A stretch of 64,000 nt of DNA from an uncultured Dehalococcoidia bacterium. Its GTDB lineage: Bacteria; Chloroflexota; Dehalococcoidia; Lucifugimonadales; UBA1123. The notes beneath the pieces were generated by a model that was not told the origin of the DNA, made no database searches, and was given only the letters and a program-made list of their open reading frames with translations. The stretch covers positions 218,680-282,679 of the forward strand of contig CATOSI010000005.1 in the NCBI GenBank assembly GCA_951812505.1, written 5' to 3'. The position numbers were made by a program, and so were the translations under genes. Positions 59,575 through 64,000 of this stretch are shown one piece after another; positions within the stretch are counted from its first letter, which is position 1, and each line of letters opens with the position of its first letter.

Positions 59575-60300
59575 TTAATCGGGGCGTTTCTTGCCGGTTT
59601 TCTCCTCGTACAGCTTCCAGGTATTGTCGTTGAATGGGTAATACTTGCCGGGCGAGCATTTCTCTATTTCAAGTTGCGCCTTGACAATGCCCTCGACTTC
59701 TTCGCGCTGATGGGCGATCCGTATGACCTCATCAACTTCGGAGCGCGGCACAACCACGACGCCGTCGTCGTCGCCGACAATCGCGTCGCCGGGCCTGACC
59801 AGGACGCCGCCGCACTGGATGGCGTCGTTCACCTGCCATGGCCAGAATTCCGCGGGCCCCTGCTTGGCAGTAGTGGAAGCGGAGAACACGGGGAAACCAT
59901 AATCTTTCAGCGCGACGCTGTCCCGCACCGAGCCATCGGTGACCAGACCGCCGACGGCTCTCTGCATCAGGCGGAAGAACTTGATATCCCCGCCTATCGA
60001 GCTGTACGTCCAGCCCATCGCGTCAACCACGAGCACTTCGCCCGGTCCGCAGAGCTCTATGGCAACGTACTCGGCGGGCTGGTCTCCCTTGGGCTTATCG
60101 GCGGCCAAGTCGGGGCGGTGGGGGACGAATCTGAGGGTGACCGCGCGTCCGGCCATCTTCTGACCGAGCTGGAGTGGGCGGGCGCCCTCTATGTAGCTCT
60201 GAGGCCAGTTCTTGACCCAGAGGGCGTCTATCAAAGTCTGGGTGGGAATCTCCTTGAGAGTTTCGAGCGTCTCATCGGAAATCGGTGTCAAATCCGGCAA
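59575..60300 (-). CDS. RraA family protein / 4-hydroxy-4-methyl-2-oxoglutarate aldolase-like
   Basis: A 241-residue member of the RraA/HMG aldolase fold: PTQTLIDALWVKNW, then AGRAVTLRF, GPGEVLVVDAMG (about residues 86-97), SSIGGDIKFFRLMQRAVGGLVTDGSVRD (about 100-128) with the Arg-Asp pair. GDAIVGDDDGVVVVP is near 175. The GD/RD residues bind metal and pyruvate enolate in aldolase members; whether this one is an aldolase is not certain. It carries a C-terminal extension ending in KYYPFNDNTWKLYEE. It lies downstream of leader element E3. Confidence 0.87.
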   Translation of the reverse strand: MPDLTPISDETLETLKEIPTQTLIDALWVKNWPQSYIEGARPLQLGQKMAGRAVTLRFVPHRPDLAADKPKGDQPAEYVAIELCGPGEVLVVDAMGWTYSSIGGDIKFFRLMQRAVGGLVTDGSVRDSVALKDYGFPVFSASTTAKQGPAEFWPWQVNDAIQCGGVLVRPGDAIVGDDDGVVVVPRSEVDEVIRIAHQREEVEGIVKAQLEIEKCSPGKYYPFNDNTWKLYEEKTGKKRPD

Positions 60301-60364
60301 GGCATTTCTCCTGTGGCAGTGACTGCTGAGAGCGGAATAGTAAAGTCAAGATTTATTCGGGTTT

Positions 60365-60545
60365 ATAGTTGTTCTGGTGAGTGTGCAGGCTACGTGCAAG
60401 TGACCTGCTGGTGGGGTCTGGTACCTGTATTTCACCTGCAAAGATCTGTATTCGCCAGTTCCGGGGATTTTTAGGTGTCTTATGATGAAACTGATAAATC
60501 CGGCTATATGTTTAAGTACTGTTGTTCTGGCATATTCATATTCTA
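60365..60545 (-). promoter_or_regulatory. Leader-like intergenic element, copy E3
   Basis: On the minus strand TAGAAT (60545-60540) is followed by an AT-rich part with TTAAACATATAG, then CCTAAAAATCCCCGGAACTGG, and CAGG units: GCAGGTGAAATACAGGTACC (12 bases apart) and CAGGTC, followed by GCCTGCAC that can pair with the first. It ends about 65 bases before the RraA-like gene. It is the most diverged of the four copies. Nothing else is seen in 60301-60674 apart from the start region of the RidA-like gene. Confidence 0.4.
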
Positions 60546-60674
60546 GCACAGTAAAGTAGGGATATAACAGCAATAAGGGAAAATACGCTCATTGCCATCG
60601 TGTTTGCTCGACAGTAAAATCACGACATCAGCCGAACCTGATTTCCAGGCTAGAGCATACAGGAGAGGAACCGC

Positions 60675-61148
60675 ATGGCCGACATCGAAGCAAGACTTGA
60701 GGAACTAGGAATTACACTGCCCGCACATCCACCTCCGCCGATAGCCAACTATGTTCCTGGCGTGCGCGTCGGCAACCTGATATTCCTGTCGGGCCTGGGT
60801 CCCGCGGACCGCGCTGACGGCACGACGCTGTCGGGCAAGGTGGGACGCGACCTGACGCAGGAGGAAGGCTACGAGGCGGCGAGGCTTACGGGAATCAATA
60901 TTCTGGCCCGCATGAGGGGCGAAGCAGGCAGTCTGAACAACGTGAAGCGAGTGGTCAAGCTGCTTGGGATGGTCAATTGCGACCCAGCATTCAATCAGCA
61001 GCCCGCGGTGATCAACGGCTGCTCCGACCTGTTTGTGGAGGTGTTCGGAGACGCCGGACGCCACGCGCGCTCGGCGGTGGGCATGGCGTCCCTGCCCAAT
61101 GACATTCCGGTGGAGATCGAGGTGATAATCGAGGTCGAGGAAGGCTGA
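60675..61148 (+). CDS. RidA/YjgF family protein
   Basis: A 157-residue RidA-like protein of the YjgF_YER057c_UK114_like_1 branch: PPPIANYVPGVRVGNLIFLSG, then EEGYEAARLTGINILARMRGEAG, VKLLGMVNCDPAF and GRHARSAVGMASLPNDIPVEIEVI at the C-terminus. The Arg in HARSAVG matches the residue that binds the carboxylate in active RidA deaminases. It may destroy reactive enamines made by amino-acid metabolism. AGGAGAGGA precedes the ATG. The FAD oxidase gene that converges on it could produce imines. Confidence 0.88.
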   Translation: MADIEARLEELGITLPAHPPPPIANYVPGVRVGNLIFLSGLGPADRADGTTLSGKVGRDLTQEEGYEAARLTGINILARMRGEAGSLNNVKRVVKLLGMVNCDPAFNQQPAVINGCSDLFVEVFGDAGRHARSAVGMASLPNDIPVEIEVIIEVEEG

Positions 61149-61234
61149 GCCTTCACCCTTATTCGGACAGGATGATTGCGGGCCGAAGAGTATCGCGCTT
61201 GCCGTGATTTACTCATTAATGCGTCTCGGATTAG

Positions 61235-62392
61235 CTAGGCCAGCACCTGCATGGAGTAGCGGGAGCGCATCAGACGGCCCTCGTCGAATCGGTTCAGGCT
61301 CATCTCTGAAATATCCAGGCTCGTGGCCCTGCCCTGGGTGATGAGTTCGGACATGACTACGCCGATCATCGGCGAGAGCTTGAAGCCGTGTCCGCTGAAG
61401 CCGACGGAGACGTAAAGGCCGTCTATGCCTTCAACACTATCCAGGACAGGGTGCCAGTCGGGAGTGGTGGTGAAGAGTCCGCTCCAGCCGCCGCGGAACA
61501 GCGCCTGGGCCATTCCTGGCATTCTCTTGACGAGTTTTTCGAACGTCGCCTCAACCATCGGCATGTCAACACCCTGGTTGAAGGTGTCGGGGGACGCTTC
61601 TTCATCTTCGCCGACTCCGATCAGCGTCAGGTTACCAGCGTCGGGGCGGGGGGACATATCGTACACGACATCTCCAATTATCGGGTGGTCGGGGACGACG
61701 TCCTGCGGCCTGCGGAGCATGATCACCTGGTGGCGGATCGGACGCAGCGGCACATCCACGCCAATGGAGTCCAAGAGCGGCCCGGACCATGGTCCGGCGG
61801 CCACGACGGCGACAGGGGTTTCGATACGCTCGTTCTCGGTCAGCACGGCGGTCACGCGGTTGGCTGAAATCTCGATTCCGACGGCCGGAGACTCGGAGAG
61901 TATCCGCGCTCCCCTGTCGCGGGCGGCGTTGGCGTAGCCGGTTGTCACAGAGTAAGGATCAGCGTAGCCGGACTCAGGTTCGTAAGCGAACGATTCGCCG
62001 TCAAACGTCCGGACCATCGGGGCTATTTCCTGCACGTCCTCGGCGGTAACGATGGACGTATCCACTCCGGCTGTGCGCTGCATGGCGACGTTATCCAGCA
62101 TGGCATCGCGGTCTTCAGGTCCCACTATGACGAAGTAGCCCGTTTTGGTGTAACCGGACGGCATTCCCGTGATTTCGTGGAAGTCTCTGAAGATCGAGAG
62201 GCTATCCCAGGCGAGACGGGTGGTCACCTCGTTCGAGTAGTGCATCCTCAGAATGGCCTGCGACCTGCCGGTCGAGCCCGATCCAAGCACGTCCTTTTCC
62301 AGGAGAACGGTGTCCGTTACGCCGCGCTCGGCGAGGTTGTAGAGAATACTGCATCCCATCACGCCGCCGCCGATGATTACTGCTTCTGGCAT
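61235..62392 (-). CDS. FAD-dependent oxidoreductase (DAO family; sarcosine oxidase beta/DadA-like)
   Basis: A 385-residue flavoprotein: Rossmann motif VIIGGGVMGCSILYNLAERG at the N-terminus, LEKDVLGSGSTGRSQAILR (about 31-49), AAGPWSGPLL near residue 200, and the C-terminal FAD contact GLYVSVGFSGHGFKLSPMIG near 330. It should oxidise a secondary or D-amino acid, or glycine derivative, to the imine. The RidA-like gene converges on it, which fits imine handling. It shares its strand with ychF, 18 bases downstream. Confidence 0.88.
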   Translation of the reverse strand: MPEAVIIGGGVMGCSILYNLAERGVTDTVLLEKDVLGSGSTGRSQAILRMHYSNEVTTRLAWDSLSIFRDFHEITGMPSGYTKTGYFVIVGPEDRDAMLDNVAMQRTAGVDTSIVTAEDVQEIAPMVRTFDGESFAYEPESGYADPYSVTTGYANAARDRGARILSESPAVGIEISANRVTAVLTENERIETPVAVVAAGPWSGPLLDSIGVDVPLRPIRHQVIMLRRPQDVVPDHPIIGDVVYDMSPRPDAGNLTLIGVGEDEEASPDTFNQGVDMPMVEATFEKLVKRMPGMAQALFRGGWSGLFTTTPDWHPVLDSVEGIDGLYVSVGFSGHGFKLSPMIGVVMSELITQGRATSLDISEMSLNRFDEGRLMRSRYSMQVLA

Positions 62393-62410
62393 TAGTCACC
62401 TCAGTGATTA

Positions 62411-63505
62411 CTACACGTTGAAAAGGAAGTGCATTACGTCTCCGTCCTCGACGGTGTAGGTCTTGCCTTCCTGCCTGAGCACACCTCGCTTGCGCGCTTC
62501 ATTTTCGCTTCCACACCTGGCCAGGTCATCGTAGGTTACGACCTCGGCTCTAATGAACCCACGAGCCATGTCCGTATGAATCCTTCCGGCCGCCCTCACC
62601 GCATCGTCGCCGCGCGTCACCGTCCATGCCCTCACGTCCTTCGGTCCGCAGGTGAAGAATGTGATCTGGTCGAGCGCAGCGTATGAGAGACGCACCATCC
62701 TGTCCAGACCGGACTCGCCGGCTTCCAGAGATTCCCTGAATTCTTCCTCATCCTCCGGGTCCATCTGGGCCAGTTCCATCTCGAGCTTGCCGAAAAGCGT
62801 GGAGCACAGTATGTCGTCGCCCGCGACTTCTCTCTCCAGCCTGCCGAGAATCTCATCGGCCTCTTCAATCTGGTCTTCACCGGCGTTGACGACGACGATC
62901 ACGGGCTTGGCCGTAAGGAACTGAAATTCGTTTACGCGCCTCGCCTCTTCCCTACTCAACTCCTGGTTTCGGATGGGCGAGCCGGACTCCAGCCCTTCCT
63001 TCAGCCTGCCAACCAGCGCCTTCTCGCGGAGCATCGCCTCCCTGTCGCCGCTCCTGGCGCCCTTGGTGTTCTGCTCGATGCGCTGCAGCCTGCGCTCCAG
63101 GATTTCGAGGTCGGCGAAGGTGAGTTCGTAGAGCATCGTTTCGATATCTCTGAATGCGTCAACACCGTCGCCGCCATCCGGCACGGAGGGATCTTCAAAT
63201 GCCCTGGCCGCGATCACAAGCGCGTCCGCGGACTGGATGCGGTTCAGGTACTCGCCCGATATACCCTTCGTCTGTCCAAGGCCATCGGGGGCAGCGGGCA
63301 GATCAAGATAGGTTACTTCGCGTGTGTGGTCTTTTCGGGTTTATACAGGGCGCTGAGGGTGTGGAGCCTGGGATCGGGCACCTTGGAGACGCCGATGTTC
63401 GGTCTGGCTGCGTTAGAGTAACCGCAACTTGGGCGCCCCTCTGGTCGCAGCATTGAAAATGGTTGTCTTACCGCTGAAGGGCAGCCCGATTATAGCGATT
63501 TCCAT
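62411..63505 (-). pseudogene. ychF: Ribosome-binding ATPase YchF, broken by three one-base shifts
   Basis: The C-terminal 268 codons are intact (VNAGEDQIEEADEI; TFFTCGPKDVRAWTVTRG; the TGS-domain end EGKTYTVEDGDVMHFLFNV). The N-terminus starts at ATG 63505 with MEIAIIGLPFSGKTTIFNA, Walker A, then passes through three frames. It reads ARPNIGVSKVPDPRL in a shifted frame and EVTYLDLPAAPDG in the next. Apparent one-base deletions lie near 63424-63437, 63410-63416 and 63317-63322. With them restored it would be about 365 residues, the normal size. Three deletions in 120 bases of a near-universal gene suggest poor consensus here rather than true loss. Confidence 0.9.
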
Positions 63506-63563
63506 AGAGGTGTAATGATTTCCTTTGTCAGTTCTTTGCTATTAGAGTCCGGTGGATGACAGC

Positions 63564-63901
63564 TTACTCGTCCAGCTTGCGATACTCGCCGTCTATCACG
63601 GTGGTGCCGTCCTTGGGTTTGTACCGACCCTCGGCGTCTCCGGACGTCCGGAGGCTTCCATCAGGACGTCCCTGGGAGCCAGAAGAAGGAATAGTATGCC
63701 GGGATGCTATCAGCACAAGGAGGTCGTCAATTCTTCCCAATATTCCCAGGAAGTCAAAGTCCCATGGCACAATCGTATAGACGATGGCCGCAGGGATCAG
63801 TAAGTTTCAGCCCGAAAGGTACGCGGCTGTCCATCATCAGACGCAGTAATCAGGCGCGGTATTCCGGTCATCGAGAGCAGGGAGAAAAGTACCCGTATCA
63901 T
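63564..63901 (-). pseudogene. DUF1232 (YkvA-like) small membrane protein, frameshifted
   Basis: From ATG 63901 three frames together give a YkvA-like protein: MIRVLFSLLSMTGIPRLI, then after a shift near 63838-63846 LMMDSRVPFGLKL. After another near 63797-63804 comes LIPAAIVYTIVPWDFDFLGILGRIDDLLVLIA, the DUF1232 core, ending GTTVIDGEYRKLDE. The usual motif Y-x-x-x-P-x-D-x-x-P reads YTIVPWDFDF. It is the second broken gene in 600 bases. Function of the family is unknown. Confidence 0.7.
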
Positions 63902-64000
63902 GTTCCGCACCTCTCAGTGGTCTTCTCTTGATTATAGTACGCGTTGGGCCAATATGGAATGCGGAATCTGAAGGATGCACGAAAGTCAGGTTCCGACCGA
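63902..64000. other. Right edge, nothing recognised
   Basis: I see no gene, repeat or RNA in the last 99 bases. TATAGT (complement of ACTATA at 63933-63938) could be a promoter for the DUF1232 remnant. Confidence 0.3.

Noticed and set aside
60346..60573. A 75-codon minus-strand open frame in the gap between RraA and RidA genes.
   Set aside because: It has no recognisable motif and coincides with leader element E3, so coding is unlikely.

Overview
The window looks like a piece of a moderately GC-rich Chloroflexota chromosome, most likely Dehalococcoidia of the SAR202 type. This is inferred from gene content, not from a marker tree. Supporting content includes several CaiB/BaiF CoA-transferases, an enolase-superfamily dehydratase, a molybdenum hydroxylase set, an RdhA-like cobamide/[4Fe-4S] protein without Tat signal, ECF sigma plus DUF5667 partner, and many SDR/MFS/RraA/cyclase-type catabolic genes. 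Housekeeping anchors are queA, bL25 (Ctc type), ychF and one tRNA-Pro(TGG).

Layout. 0-4 kb: 3' end of a UvrD-like helicase, a D-2-hydroxyacid dehydrogenase, a cyclase-family hydrolase and a small PH-like membrane protein. 4.1-9.7 kb (minus): a tightly overlapping operon SDR > DUF2332 > [2Fe-2S] > Mo-binding > FAD/[4Fe-4S] subunits of a PaoABC-like aldehyde/xanthine-type oxidoreductase. 9.8-14.8 kb: DUF1802, aldo/keto reductase, EVE protein, phosphoesterase, a dead Uma2 gene, a PIN/RHH pair, and repeats. 15-21 kb: CoA-transferase, ThDP-dependent lyase, frameshifted HicB, second CoA-transferase, double hot-dog hydratase; this reads as one acyl-CoA catabolic module. 21-26 kb: a CDF transporter with two internal TAG codons, two MFS exporters, queA. 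26-36 kb: ECF sigma, DUF5667 anti-sigma-like protein, a very long MacA-like adaptor, MacB-type ABC genes, then a heterodimeric ABC exporter. 36-46 kb: RdhA-like protein, MFS, a split GT39-like protein, cupin, GT39-PA14 fusion and a double CoA-transferase. 46-54 kb: a Cys-rich repeat protein, DUF2442/DUF4160, molybdopterin oxidoreductase plus TauE-like permease, VapBC, mandelate-racemase-family enzyme, Eis-like acetyltransferase, bL25. 54-64 kb: O-antigen-ligase-like protein, sugar transferase, tRNA-Pro, amidase with GatC-like partner, SDR, RraA, RidA, FAD oxidase, then ychF and a DUF1232 gene, both broken by single-base shifts.

The strongest unexplained signal is a family of four related intergenic leader-like elements (about 1.31-1.52, 12.9-13.1, 18.58-18.78 and 60.37-60.55 kb). 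Each starts with a -10-like box, carries shared sequence blocks and CAGG/CACCTG-type repeats spaced about 10-12 nt, and lies upstream of, and in the same orientation as, a metabolic or hydrolase gene. They could be cis-regulatory RNAs.

Many genes carry single-base shifts (Uma2, HicB, GT39-like, DUF4160, ychF three times, DUF1232 twice), mostly apparent one-base deletions and most dense near the right end. Part of this may be residual consensus error. The nonsense codons in the CDF and Uma2 genes cannot be explained by indel error.
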